Source of the DNA: Agathobacter sp.
GTDB taxonomy: Bacteria; Bacillota; Clostridia; Lachnospirales; Lachnospiraceae
Direction of reading: 5' to 3'
DNA: 38,933 bases
Assembly: GCA_022772675.1 (NCBI GenBank)
Contig: JALEZW010000072.1
Location: 1-38,933, forward strand
Part shown: one piece after another, positions 9,844 through 18,607 of the stretch
Position numbering within the stretch: the first letter of the stretch is position 1
Layout: every line of letters starts with the position of its first letter
Program-made: the position numbers and the translations under genes
The notes under the pieces: model-generated
Told to the model about the DNA's origin: nothing
Databases searched by the model: none
Seen by the model: the letters and a program-made list of their open reading frames with translations, nothing else

Positions 9844-9945
9844 ATGCATATGGTCATCCTATTGCCAGAGGGCGCGGGTGCCATATAACCAATTATGAAT
9901 TAAAGGAAATAAGAGTAACTGAGATAATAACAAATAGGATTGGAT

Positions 9946-9996
9946 AAGAGACTGCTCGTTCAGTTATCGTTGTGGTAACTTCTGCAGTCTCTTTTT
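9946..9996 (+). terminator. Terminator after the mbl-flagellar group
   Basis: Arms AAGAGACTGC (9946-9955) and GCAGTCTCTT (9984-9993), then more T. A second, weaker hairpin ATATGG/CCATAT lies at 9848-9886. Confidence 0.8.
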
Positions 9997-10057
9997 AAGA
10001 ATGAGAGTAACTACTCTAAACTCCAGTGATTAGATAGATACGAATGAGGTATTTGTT

Positions 10058-12295
10058 TTGGAACAGAATCAGGATACGGTTACCGGATTTGTGGATCATA
10101 TTATATTCCGGAATAATGACAATGGATATACGGTGCTGGTGCTCATTTGCGGGGAAGAGGAATTGACCTGTGTTGGAACCTTTCCCGATATTGCAGAGGG
10201 GGAAAATATTGAGGCCTATGGCAGCTTTACGGATCACCCCACATATGGAAGGCAGTTTCAGGTAAAGCATTTTGAGGAGAAAGCACCGCAGGATGAGGTG
10301 GCCATTGAGCGTTATCTGGGTTCCGGGGCAATCAAAGGTGTCGGATTGGCACTGGCGGCTCGGATTGTGCGAAGATTCAAAAAAGATACCTTTCGGATTA
10401 TCGAGGAGGAACCGGAACGTCTCGCAGAGGTCAAAGGAATCAGTGCCAGAAAAGCAATGGAAATTGCGGACCAGGTCAATGAAAAACGGGATTTAAGGCA
10501 GGCAATGATTTTTTTACAGCAATATGGAATCAGTACGACGCTTGCGGTTAAAATATATAATACATACGGGCAGGAAGTGTACGGGATTTTAAAGGAAAAT
10601 CCCTATCGCATGGCAGATGATGTGGAAGGCGTGGGATTTCGGACTGCAGATGAAATTGCTTCAAGAGTTGGAATTCGGACAGATTCGGATTTCCGTATCA
10701 GGAGTGGAATCCAGTATGCACTGTTGCAGGCGGCAGGAGAGGGACATACGTATCTTCCGATGCCGGAGCTGACAAAGCGTGCCTGCGACCTGCTGGGGGT
10801 GGAGGCAGAACACATCGAAAAGCATTATATGAATCTTGCCATGGACCGGAAGATTATTATGCGGCAGGTGGAGGATGTCACACAGATTTATGCGACCCCG
10901 TATTTTTATATGGAGATGAACACGGCATCACGTCTTCTGCAGTTGAATGCGGGCTTTGATATTCCGGACATTGAGATTGAGGCCCGTATCCGTGAGATTG
11001 AAAAACAGACGAAGATGGATCTGGATGAGCATCAGGTGGAAGCGGTGAAGGAGGCTGTGAGAAACGGCGTACTGGTGATTACCGGAGGACCGGGAACGGG
11101 AAAGACCACGACGATTAATACCATAATCCGTTATTTTGAGCTTTCAGGAGAGGATATTCTTCTGGCGGCACCCACCGGACGTGCCGCCAAAAGAATGAGT
11201 GAGACCACCGGCTTTGAAGCACGTACCATCCACCGGATGCTGGAGTTAAACGGCGGGGCAGAGGGAAATGCCGGCTTTGAGCGAAATGAGCAGAATCCGC
11301 TGGAAGCAGACCTCATTATTATCGATGAGATGTCTATGGTGGACATTTCCCTTATGAATTCTCTTCTTAAGGCAATTCAGCAGGGAACCAGACTGATTCT
11401 GGTGGGAGATGTCAATCAGCTCCCCAGTGTAGGTGCGGGAAGCGTATTAAAGGATATTATCGATTCCGGATTGTTTCATACCGTGAAGCTGACCAAAATT
11501 TTCCGTCAGGCCAGTACCAGCGATATTATAGTGAACGCCCATAAAATCAATCGTGGAGAGCCAGTCAGCCTGGATAATAAAAGTATGGATTTCTTTTTCC
11601 TGAAACGCTATGATGCAGATAAAATTATCAATGTGACTCTGCAGCTGATTATGCAGAAGCTTCCAAAATTTGTGGGGGCGAAGGAGTATGATATACAGGT
11701 GTTGACACCCATGCGGAAAGGCCTGCTGGGGGTGGAGCGTTTAAATAATATCCTGCAGATGTATCTGAATCCACCTTCGGAGAAAAAGCGGGAAAAGGAA
11801 CATGGTTCCATTGTATTCCGTGAAGGCGATAAGGTTATGCAGATTAAAAATAATTATCAGCTGGAATGGGAAATCCGCAGTAAATACGGGCTTATCATTG
11901 ACCATGGAACAGGGGTGTTCAACGGGGATACCGGAATCATTGACCAGATCAATGACTATGCGGAAACCATTACCGTCTGTTTTGATGAGGGCCGTATGGT
12001 GGAATATTCCTACAAGCTTCTGGATGAACTGGAGCTTGCCTATGCGGTCACCATACACAAATCCCAGGGCTCTGAATATCCGGCCGTTGTAATTCCGCTT
12101 TTGTCGGGGCCGCGGATGCTTATGAACCGGAATTTGCTCTATACTGCAGTAACCAGGGCGAAAAAGTGTGTGACGATTGTCGGGGATGATTCCACCTTTG
12201 AACAGATGATTGAGAATAATTCCCAGCAGAGACGATACAGCGGACTGAAGAACCGTTTACTGGAAGAGAGTGAAAGTCCAATGCTACAGAAATGA
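10058..12295 (+). CDS. recD2: RecD2-type 5'-3' DNA helicase
   Basis: Superfamily 1B helicase found in bacteria without RecBC partners; it acts in DNA repair and replication-fork upkeep. The 745 residues have an N-terminal OB-like part, a helix-hairpin-helix region (GSGAIKGVGLALAARI, about 88-103), then the motor. Walker A GGPGTGKTTT is at about 345 and Walker B DEMSM at about 420. Motif VI (YAVTIHKSQGSEYPAV) comes near the end, followed by LLYTAVTRAK. The start is TTG with GAGGT seven bases upstream. It is preceded by a terminator, so it starts its own unit, although no clear promoter was identified. Confidence 0.93.
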   Translation: MEQNQDTVTGFVDHIIFRNNDNGYTVLVLICGEEELTCVGTFPDIAEGENIEAYGSFTDHPTYGRQFQVKHFEEKAPQDEVAIERYLGSGAIKGVGLALAARIVRRFKKDTFRIIEEEPERLAEVKGISARKAMEIADQVNEKRDLRQAMIFLQQYGISTTLAVKIYNTYGQEVYGILKENPYRMADDVEGVGFRTADEIASRVGIRTDSDFRIRSGIQYALLQAAGEGHTYLPMPELTKRACDLLGVEAEHIEKHYMNLAMDRKIIMRQVEDVTQIYATPYFYMEMNTASRLLQLNAGFDIPDIEIEARIREIEKQTKMDLDEHQVEAVKEAVRNGVLVITGGPGTGKTTTINTIIRYFELSGEDILLAAPTGRAAKRMSETTGFEARTIHRMLELNGGAEGNAGFERNEQNPLEADLIIIDEMSMVDISLMNSLLKAIQQGTRLILVGDVNQLPSVGAGSVLKDIIDSGLFHTVKLTKIFRQASTSDIIVNAHKINRGEPVSLDNKSMDFFFLKRYDADKIINVTLQLIMQKLPKFVGAKEYDIQVLTPMRKGLLGVERLNNILQMYLNPPSEKKREKEHGSIVFREGDKVMQIKNNYQLEWEIRSKYGLIIDHGTGVFNGDTGIIDQINDYAETITVCFDEGRMVEYSYKLLDELELAYAVTIHKSQGSEYPAVVIPLLSGPRMLMNRNLLYTAVTRAKKCVTIVGDDSTFEQMIENNSQQRRYSGLKNRLLEESESPMLQK

Positions 12296-12316
12296 TAACT
12301 ATTGGACTTACCTTAC

Positions 12317-12350
12317 CTAGACAATATGGAGGTCATTACATATTGTCTAG
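12317..12350. repeat. Perfect 12-bp inverted repeat after recD2
   Basis: CTAGACAATATG (12317-12328) and CATATTGTCTAG (12339-12350) are exact complements around a 10-base loop. No T-run follows, so it is not a standard terminator. GGAGGT straddles the end of the first arm and the loop. It may be an operator, an mRNA-stabilising hairpin or a small repeat element. Confidence 0.7.
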
Positions 12351-12457
12351 TTCAAAGGGACTGCATGGATACCCCAAAATGATGATTTCCCGGAACAGGA
12401 GAAAATACCGCTGGTTGTGAAAAAGCCCGAAAGGACAGTTAGGAGGAATTTTTAAAT

Positions 12458-13042
12458 ATGAGAATCAAAAGATTAACAGAGGAGCAGCTGCCTGAAGCAT
12501 TAAGCATTGCCCGGGGAGTATTTGATTACTGTCTGCGCCAGCAGATTACGGATTTGGAAATGGTTCATATTTTTTTGCAGTATTCTGAGCCGGAGCATGT
12601 TAAAAAAATGATGGAAGAGGGAAAACTTATTCTTTGGGGAGCTTATGAACAGGGAAATATGGTTGCCATGTCCGGGATGCAGAATGAGGGACATATTACA
12701 ATGCTCTATGTGCTCCCGGTTTACCAGAAAAGAGGATGGGGAAAAAAATTGCTGGAAGAAATGAGAACCTATGCATATTCCGAATACAATCTTTCCAGGG
12801 TGACCTTATCAGCAATGCCGGCATGGACGGCAGATTATTTTACAAAGCAGCATTTTATGCCAATTCCCACATCTCAGCCATGCTCCTTTGTGCCGATGGA
12901 GGCACCATCCATTGACCGGCTGAATTATGAGTCAAAGCAGCTTCCCACCGCTGCAGTACTTGGCATATCTTTGGGAGGGCTTGCAGTTTGTATTGCAGCA
13001 GCGGTTATTTATATGATTGCATGGTTCCACGGAATGGGCTGA
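12458..13042 (+). CDS. GNAT-family acetyltransferase with C-terminal membrane anchor
   Basis: A 194-residue protein. Residues 1-140 form a GNAT fold. The acetyl-CoA pyrophosphate-binding loop is visible as VLPVYQKRGWGKKLLEEM (about 86-103), and the strand before it as HITMLYVLP. A short linker leads to one hydrophobic segment (about 163-188, AAVLGISLGGLAVCIAAAVIYMIAW), which should anchor it in the membrane with the enzyme part in the cytoplasm. The substrate is unknown. AGGAGG lies 11 bases before the ATG. The carA promoter follows directly. An anchored GNAT suggests a membrane-associated target, but that is only inference. Confidence 0.8.
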   Translation: MRIKRLTEEQLPEALSIARGVFDYCLRQQITDLEMVHIFLQYSEPEHVKKMMEEGKLILWGAYEQGNMVAMSGMQNEGHITMLYVLPVYQKRGWGKKLLEEMRTYAYSEYNLSRVTLSAMPAWTADYFTKQHFMPIPTSQPCSFVPMEAPSIDRLNYESKQLPTAAVLGISLGGLAVCIAAAVIYMIAWFHGMG

Positions 13043-13047
13043 AAATT

Positions 13048-13086
13048 GCCGTTTTTTTCTTGGCGAAAAAGGTTGAAAAAGACGGC
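13048..13086 (+). terminator. Inverted repeat closing the GNAT gene
   Basis: GCCGTTTTTTTC (13048-13059) pairs with GAAAAAGACGGC (13075-13086) with one mismatch. It overlaps the -35 box of the next promoter, so it may end the upstream transcript or act as an operator. Confidence 0.45.
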
Positions 13087-13101
13087 ATAATTTGATAAAA
13101 T
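13073..13101 (+). promoter_or_regulatory. Promoter of carAB
   Basis: TTGAAA (13073-13078), 17-bp spacer, TAAAAT (13096-13101). It gives a leader of roughly 125 nt before carA. Confidence 0.65.
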
Positions 13102-13162
13102 AGACACCAAAAAGTGACGTTATACACATGATGGATGAAAGTTCCATTAAAACCAGGATAGG

Positions 13163-13188
13163 AAAAAAGAGATTCTCTCTTTTTTTTT
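13163..13188 (+). terminator. Terminator hairpin in the carA leader (candidate attenuator)
   Basis: AAAAAAGAGA (13163-13172), TTC loop, TCTCTTTTTT (13176-13185), then more T. It lies between the carAB promoter and the carA start, where a full terminator would block the operon. A regulated attenuator is therefore likely. No PyrR-type binding loop or T-box was recognised. Confidence 0.65.
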
Positions 13189-13234
13189 GCCAAGATGCAG
13201 GAAAAGTATGAAATCGAGAAAGGCAGGGCAAAGA

Positions 13235-14305
13235 ATGAAAGCTTTTTTGATACTTGAGGACGGGACGGTGTTTACAGGATTAAGCATCGGTTCCACACGT
13301 GAAATTATCAGTGAGATTGTGTTTAATACATCCATGACCGGATATTTAGAGGTGCTTACAGATCCGTCTTATGCGGGACAGGCGGTTGTAATGACTTATC
13401 CTCTGATTGGAAATTACGGTATTACACCGGATATGGAATCATTAAGACCGTGGCCGGATGGATATATCGTCAGAGAGCTTTCACGTATGCCAAGCAACTT
13501 CCGCTGTCAGGGAACGATTCAGGATTTCCTTGTAAAGCATGACATTCCCGGTATCGCAGGAATTGATACCCGTGCACTGACCAAGATTCTCCGTGAAAAG
13601 GGAACCATGAACGGCATGATTACCACCAATGAAAATTATAATCTGGAGGAAATTCTTCCGAAGCTTAAGGAATACACCACAGGAAACGTTGTGGATAAAG
13701 TAACCTGCAGCGAGAAAAAAGTTTTAAAGGGAAGTGGAAAAAAGGTTGCGCTGCTTGATCTTGGTGCAAAGAATAATATTGCAAAATCATTAAATGAGCG
13801 TGGCTGCGAGGTGACTATTTATCCTGCCCATACTTCTGCAGAGGAAATCCTTGCTGCAAATCCGGACGGCATCATGTTAAGTAATGGACCGGGAGACCCG
13901 AAGGAGTGCACTGATATTATTGAAGAATTAAAGAAATTATATGCAAGCGATATTCCGATTTTTGCCATCTGCCTGGGACATCAGCTGATGGCACTGGCAA
14001 CAGGAGCCGACACCCATAAGATGAAATACGGACACCGCGGCGGAAATCATCCGGTGAAGGATCTGGCAACAGGACGGGTTTATATTTCCTCCCAGAACCA
14101 TGGATATGTTGTGGATACCGATACACTGGATCCGGCAGTGGCAGAGCCTGCCTTTGTCAATGTGAATGACGGAACCAATGAGGGACTTTCCTATGTGGGA
14201 AAAAATATTTTTACCGTGCAGTTTCATCCGGAGGCATGTCCGGGACCACAGGATTCTGCATATCTGTTTGACCGTTTTATAAATATGATGGAGGTGACGA
14301 AGTAA
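13235..14305 (+). CDS. carA: Carbamoyl-phosphate synthase small subunit
   Basis: Glutamine amidotransferase subunit. It releases ammonia from glutamine and channels it to CarB for carbamoyl phosphate, the precursor of arginine and pyrimidines. From the ATG at 13235 it is 356 residues. The N-terminal half has the family pattern (LEDGTVFTG, FNTSMTGYLEVLTDPSY). The class I amidotransferase half has LSNGPGDP, the nucleophile loop AICLGHQLMA (Cys about 246) and the QFHPEACPGP segment with the catalytic His and Glu. The frame is open 48 bp further upstream, but the family N-terminus starts at this ATG. Its stop overlaps the carB start by one base (TAATG), which implies translational coupling. Confidence 0.97.
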   Translation: MKAFLILEDGTVFTGLSIGSTREIISEIVFNTSMTGYLEVLTDPSYAGQAVVMTYPLIGNYGITPDMESLRPWPDGYIVRELSRMPSNFRCQGTIQDFLVKHDIPGIAGIDTRALTKILREKGTMNGMITTNENYNLEEILPKLKEYTTGNVVDKVTCSEKKVLKGSGKKVALLDLGAKNNIAKSLNERGCEVTIYPAHTSAEEILAANPDGIMLSNGPGDPKECTDIIEELKKLYASDIPIFAICLGHQLMALATGADTHKMKYGHRGGNHPVKDLATGRVYISSQNHGYVVDTDTLDPAVAEPAFVNVNDGTNEGLSYVGKNIFTVQFHPEACPGPQDSAYLFDRFINMMEVTK

Positions 14306-17300
14306 TGCCAAGAAATAAAGACATCAAAAAAGTATTAGTAATTGGTTCCGGACCGATTGTAATCGGACAGGCAGCAGAGTTTGATTACGCCGGAACACAG
14401 GCATGCCGCTCCTTAAAGGAAGAGGGTGTGGAGGTTTGCCTGGTAAACTCTAATCCGGCCACCATTATGACAGATAAGCAGATTGCGGATGAGGTATATA
14501 TTGAGCCACTGACCCTGCCGGTTCTGGAGGAGATTATTTTAAAAGAAAAACCGGACAGTATTCTTCCAACGCTGGGAGGACAGGCCGGGTTAAATCTTGG
14601 TATGGAGCTGGCTGAGTCCGGCTTCTTAGAAGAGCATGGGGTAAAGCTGATCGGTACCACTGCGGAGACGATTTTTAAGGCAGAGGACCGTCAGGCTTTT
14701 AAAGACACCATGGAAAAGATTGGTGAGCCCTGTGCAGCTTCCCAGGTGGTAACTTCCGTAGAAGATGGTATCAAATTTACCAATACTATTGGTTATCCTG
14801 TGGTTCTGCGTCCGGCATTTACCCTTGGCGGAAGCGGTGGTGGCATCGCACATAATGAACAGGAGCTGATCGATATTCTCTCCAACGGACTCCGTTTAAG
14901 CCGCGTGGGGGAGGTTCTGGTAGAACGCTGTATTGCTGGCTGGAAGGAAATCGAGTACGAGGTAATGCGTGATGCAAAGGGAAACTGCATTACCGTATGT
15001 AACATGGAAAACATTGATCCGGTGGGTGTCCATACCGGAGATTCCATTGTTGTGGCACCTTCCCAGACCCTTGGCGATAAAGAGTATCAGATGCTTCGAA
15101 GCTCCGCGTTAAATATTATTAACGAGTTAAAGATTACCGGAGGATGTAACGTACAGTACGCATTAAATCCGGATTCCTTTGAATACTGCGTAATTGAGGT
15201 AAATCCGCGAGTTTCCCGTTCTTCTGCCCTGGCATCCAAGGCAACGGGATATCCCATTGCAAAGGTAACCGCAAAGATTGCCCTTGGCTATACGCTGGAT
15301 GAAATCAAAAATGCCATTACTCAAAAGACTTACGCAAGCTTTGAACCTATGCTGGATTACTGTGTTGTCAAGATTCCGAGACTGCCCTTTGACAAATTCC
15401 TGACAGCCAAGAGAACCCTTAGTACACAGATGAAGGCTACCGGAGAGGTAATGAGTATCTGTGATAACTTTGAAGGTGCTTTGATGAAGGCTATCCGTTC
15501 ACTGGAGCAGCATGTGGACAGTCTTATGTCCTATGACTTTACGGAGCTGTCTGATGAGGAACTGGATGCACAGCTTCATGTGGTGGATGACAGAAGAATC
15601 TGGGTTATTGCAGAGGCATTGCGCCGGGGTGTTTCCTATGACAGAATTCATGAGATCACCAAGATTGACTGCTGGTTTATTGACAAGATTGCAATTCTGG
15701 TGGAGATGGAGAACCGGCTGAAGTCCGAAGAACTGACGGTAGATTTGTTAAAAGAGGCAAAGAGAATTGAATTCCCGGATAATGTCATTGCGCAGCTGAC
15801 AGGTAAGACGGAGGAAGAGATTAAAACCATGCGTTACGACAATGGTATCGTAGCTGCATACAAAATGGTAGATACCTGTGCGGCAGAGTTTGCAGCAGAG
15901 ACCCCGTATTACTACAGCGTATATGGAAGCGAGAATGAGGCAGCAGAGACAAAGCCGAAGAAAAAGGTGCTGGTACTTGGCTCCGGTCCAATCCGTATCG
16001 GACAGGGTATCGAGTTTGACTTCTGTTCTGTTCACTGTACCTGGGCTTTTGCAAAGGAGGGCTGGGAGACGGTTATCGTCAATAACAATCCGGAAACCGT
16101 ATCCACCGACTTTGATATTGCAGACAAGCTTTATTTTGAACCCCTTACCGCAGAGGATGTGGAGTCCATTGTCAACCTGGAAAAACCGGACGGGGCAGTG
16201 GTTCAGTTCGGTGGACAGACCGCCATCAAGCTGACAGAAGCCCTGATGAAAATGGGAGTTAAAATCCTTGGAACAAAGGCAGAGGACGTGGACGCTGCCG
16301 AGGACAGAGAGCTGTTTGATGAGATTCTTGAGAAAACCGGTATTCCGAGAGCAGCAGGTGGAACCGTATTTACCGCGGAAGAGGCAAAAGAGGTTGCCAA
16401 CCGTATCGGCTATCCGGTACTGGTTCGTCCCTCCTACGTACTTGGCGGGCAGGGCATGAAGATTGCCTTTAATGATGAGGAAATTGAGGAATTCATTGGA
16501 ATTATCAATACCATTGCGCAGGATCATCCGATTCTTGTGGATAAGTATCTTCAGGGAACGGAGATTGAGGTGGATGCCATCTGTGATGGAAAGGATATCT
16601 TAATTCCGGGTATCATGGAGCATATCGAGCGTACCGGTGTGCACTCCGGAGACAGTATTTCCGTATATCCGGCATACACGATTTCCCAGAAGGCGAAGGA
16701 TACCCTTGTGGAATATACCAAGCGTCTGGCACAGGCACTGCATGTGGTGGGAATGATTAACATTCAGTTTATCGATATGAATGATGAGATTTACGTCATC
16801 GAGGTAAATCCACGTTCCTCCAGAACGGTACCGTATATCAGTAAGGTAACCGGAATTCCGATTGTAGACCTGGCTGCCAGAATTATCATGGGCGAGACCA
16901 TCCGTGGCATGGGCTATGAGCCGGGACTTGCACCGGCTGCAGACTATATTGCCATCAAGATGCCGGTATTCTCCTTTGAGAAGCTGCGGGGTGCGGAAAT
17001 CAGTCTGGGACCGGAGATGAAGTCTACCGGTGAGTGTCTGGGAATTGCCAAGACTTTCAATGAGGCCTTATATAAGGCATTCCTGGGTGCCGGTGTAGAG
17101 CTGCCGAAGTACAAGCAGATGATCATGACCGTGAAGGATGCGGACAAGCCGGAGGCGGTGGGTGTTGCCAAACGTTTTGAGGCACTGGGCTACAAGATTT
17201 ATGCTACCAGAAGTACTGCGAAATACTTACAGGAGCACGGCGTCAATGCACTGCGTGTCAATAAGATTTCCCAGGAGTCACCCAATGTGATGGATCTGAT

Positions 17301-17511
17301 CTTAGGACATAAGATTGATTTGGTAATCGATACTCCGACACAGGGAAATGGCGATAAGACCAGAGATGGCTTCCTGATTCGAAGAAATGCCATTGAGACA
17401 GGCGTTTACTGTATTACAGCAATGGATACGGCTAATGCTCTTGCCCTTGCCATGGAGACGGCCAGCGGAAAGCTGACACCGGTGGATATTGCGACGGTGA
17501 AGAATATTTAA
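14305..17511 (+). CDS. carB: Carbamoyl-phosphate synthase large subunit
   Basis: Makes carbamoyl phosphate from bicarbonate, two ATP and the ammonia delivered by CarA. The 1068 residues are normal length and show the internal duplication. Half one starts VLVIGSGPIVIGQAAEFDYAG, half two VLVLGSGPIRIGQGIEFDF near 553. Each has an ATP-grasp domain (PVVLRPAFTLGGSGGG; PVLVRPSYVLGGQGM) and the EVNPR(V/S)SRS/T metal-site segment. The C-terminal domain (about 935 to the end, with ALGYKIYATRSTAKYL) is the allosteric site that binds UMP or ornithine in known enzymes. It is fused to carA by the TAATG overlap and followed by a terminator. Confidence 0.98.
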   Translation: MPRNKDIKKVLVIGSGPIVIGQAAEFDYAGTQACRSLKEEGVEVCLVNSNPATIMTDKQIADEVYIEPLTLPVLEEIILKEKPDSILPTLGGQAGLNLGMELAESGFLEEHGVKLIGTTAETIFKAEDRQAFKDTMEKIGEPCAASQVVTSVEDGIKFTNTIGYPVVLRPAFTLGGSGGGIAHNEQELIDILSNGLRLSRVGEVLVERCIAGWKEIEYEVMRDAKGNCITVCNMENIDPVGVHTGDSIVVAPSQTLGDKEYQMLRSSALNIINELKITGGCNVQYALNPDSFEYCVIEVNPRVSRSSALASKATGYPIAKVTAKIALGYTLDEIKNAITQKTYASFEPMLDYCVVKIPRLPFDKFLTAKRTLSTQMKATGEVMSICDNFEGALMKAIRSLEQHVDSLMSYDFTELSDEELDAQLHVVDDRRIWVIAEALRRGVSYDRIHEITKIDCWFIDKIAILVEMENRLKSEELTVDLLKEAKRIEFPDNVIAQLTGKTEEEIKTMRYDNGIVAAYKMVDTCAAEFAAETPYYYSVYGSENEAAETKPKKKVLVLGSGPIRIGQGIEFDFCSVHCTWAFAKEGWETVIVNNNPETVSTDFDIADKLYFEPLTAEDVESIVNLEKPDGAVVQFGGQTAIKLTEALMKMGVKILGTKAEDVDAAEDRELFDEILEKTGIPRAAGGTVFTAEEAKEVANRIGYPVLVRPSYVLGGQGMKIAFNDEEIEEFIGIINTIAQDHPILVDKYLQGTEIEVDAICDGKDILIPGIMEHIERTGVHSGDSISVYPAYTISQKAKDTLVEYTKRLAQALHVVGMINIQFIDMNDEIYVIEVNPRSSRTVPYISKVTGIPIVDLAARIIMGETIRGMGYEPGLAPAADYIAIKMPVFSFEKLRGAEISLGPEMKSTGECLGIAKTFNEALYKAFLGAGVELPKYKQMIMTVKDADKPEAVGVAKRFEALGYKIYATRSTAKYLQEHGVNALRVNKISQESPNVMDLILGHKIDLVIDTPTQGNGDKTRDGFLIRRNAIETGVYCITAMDTANALALAMETASGKLTPVDIATVKNI

Positions 17512-17548
17512 AAAAATAGGTTCTGAATAGATACAAAATAGAAATAAT

Positions 17549-17593
17549 AAGGACAGTGATCGTAGGTTAGTGTTGCGGTTACTGTCCTTTTTT
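17549..17593 (+). terminator. Terminator after carB
   Basis: GGACAGT (17551-17557) pairs with ACTGTCC (17581-17587), followed by TTTTTT. It closes the carAB operon. Confidence 0.85.
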
Positions 17594-17685
17594 ATGCTTG
17601 TGTTGTTATTTCAGATACCTCATGGTAAAATAATATTGATATTATTATGTAGAATGGCTGATAGATGGGAAAGGAGAGAATAGCA

Positions 17686-17922
17686 ATGTCGACTTTAGAG
17701 AAAACAATAGATATATTAAATAAGCTTCCTGAAAATCAAATTGAAATCATATACAGTTATGCAAAGTTTCTGAATTCGCAGCAAACAACATCAAAGATGA
17801 CTGAATCCGAATCTGTAAGTGATGTTTTAGGGAATATAGTAGGAATAGTACAAGATTCCGGAAAAACAATAGAACAGTATCGAGATGAAAGGATAATGGA
17901 ACGTTATGAAATTACTGATTGA
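17686..17922 (+). CDS. Antitoxin-like partner of the PIN-domain protein
   Basis: A 78-residue acidic protein (STLEKTIDILNKLPENQIEI at the start). A helical N-terminal half is followed by a variable tail (DSGKTIEQYRDERIMERYE) that resembles the toxin-binding arm of antitoxins. AAGGAGAG eight bases before the ATG at 17686 decides the start; an ATG at 17665 would overlap this site. It overlaps the PIN gene by 17 bp, the classic layout of a type II pair. I do not recognise the antitoxin family with certainty; the function is inferred from the layout. Confidence 0.7.
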   Translation: MSTLEKTIDILNKLPENQIEIIYSYAKFLNSQQTTSKMTESESVSDVLGNIVGIVQDSGKTIEQYRDERIMERYEITD

Positions 17923-18313
17923 TACCAATGTAATTTTAGATATCATTTTTAATAGAAAAGGTTGTGAAGCCGCCATTAATTTATTTAAACGTGCGGAGCA
18001 GGATAGGAGTAGTATTTATATCACAGCCTCAGTAGTAACAGATTTGTTTTACATTATTCGTAAAGAAACACATAATACAGAAAAGACTTATGAAATCCTA
18101 AAGAATGTATTTAAACTAACAAAAATTATATCTGTTACGGAACAGGATATCATGGAAGCATTTGAAAAGGGTTGGAAGGATTTTGAGGATTGCGTTCAGG
18201 TGACGATTGCACAAAATAATAAGATGGACTATATTATTACAAACAACAAAAAAGATTATGTAAATTCTTCTTTGCCAGTTTTGTCACCGCAGGAGTATTT
18301 AATGAAAAAATAA
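17906..18313 (+). CDS. PIN-domain toxin, VapC-like RNase
   Basis: A 135-residue PIN-domain protein. The N-terminal LLIDTNVILDIIF holds the first catalytic aspartate (D6). VVTDLFYIIRK follows, then DFEDCVQVTIAQ with further acidic residues, and DYIITNNKKDY near the end. PIN toxins cleave tRNA or rRNA in a Mg-dependent way. The start overlaps the upstream small gene, so translation is coupled. The 3' end overlaps the 3' end of azlD on the other strand by 15 bp, which leaves no room for a terminator between them and suggests the pair was inserted next to azlD. Confidence 0.85.
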   Translation: MKLLIDTNVILDIIFNRKGCEAAINLFKRAEQDRSSIYITASVVTDLFYIIRKETHNTEKTYEILKNVFKLTKIISVTEQDIMEAFEKGWKDFEDCVQVTIAQNNKMDYIITNNKKDYVNSSLPVLSPQEYLMKK

Positions 18314-18607
18314 TCCTGCAATATATGCAACCACACAGCAGGCAATTGCCACTGGAAACAGTCCCAATCCTTTCCATGCCATGACAATACCCACAACCAG
18401 TGCCAGTGCTCCTGCAAGGGGAGTTCCTGTGGCTTCAATAATGGCCGGAAATGTCATGACTGCCAGTGTGACGTAGGGAACGTAGTACAAAAAAGAACGG
18501 AAAAATTTGTTCTTGATCGGCTTACGGATCAGTGTCAGGGGCAGGACACGGATGAGGTAGCTGGTAATCGCAACAATTGCGATGTAAATATAAATATTTC
18601 CACTCAT
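18299..18607 (-). CDS. azlD: AzlD-family branched-chain amino acid transport protein
   Basis: A 102-residue membrane protein with three to four hydrophobic segments (IYIAIVAITSYLIRVLPL; FLYYVPYVTLAVMTFPAII; the C-terminal ALALVVGIVMAW and VAIACCVVAYIAGLFF). TSYLIRVLPL and the YVPYVTLAVMTFP block are typical of AzlD. It is the small partner of AzlC in a two-part exporter of leucine-type amino acids. Its start overlaps the end of azlC by 4 bp. Its 3' end overlaps the PIN toxin gene. Confidence 0.88.
   Translation of the reverse strand: MSGNIYIYIAIVAITSYLIRVLPLTLIRKPIKNKFFRSFLYYVPYVTLAVMTFPAIIEATGTPLAGALALVVGIVMAWKGLGLFPVAIACCVVAYIAGLFFH

Noticed and set aside
12343..12420. 25-codon peptide gene starting with TTG after GGAGGT
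   Set aside because: Only spacing supports it; no recognisable sequence. Mentioned under the inverted-repeat finding.
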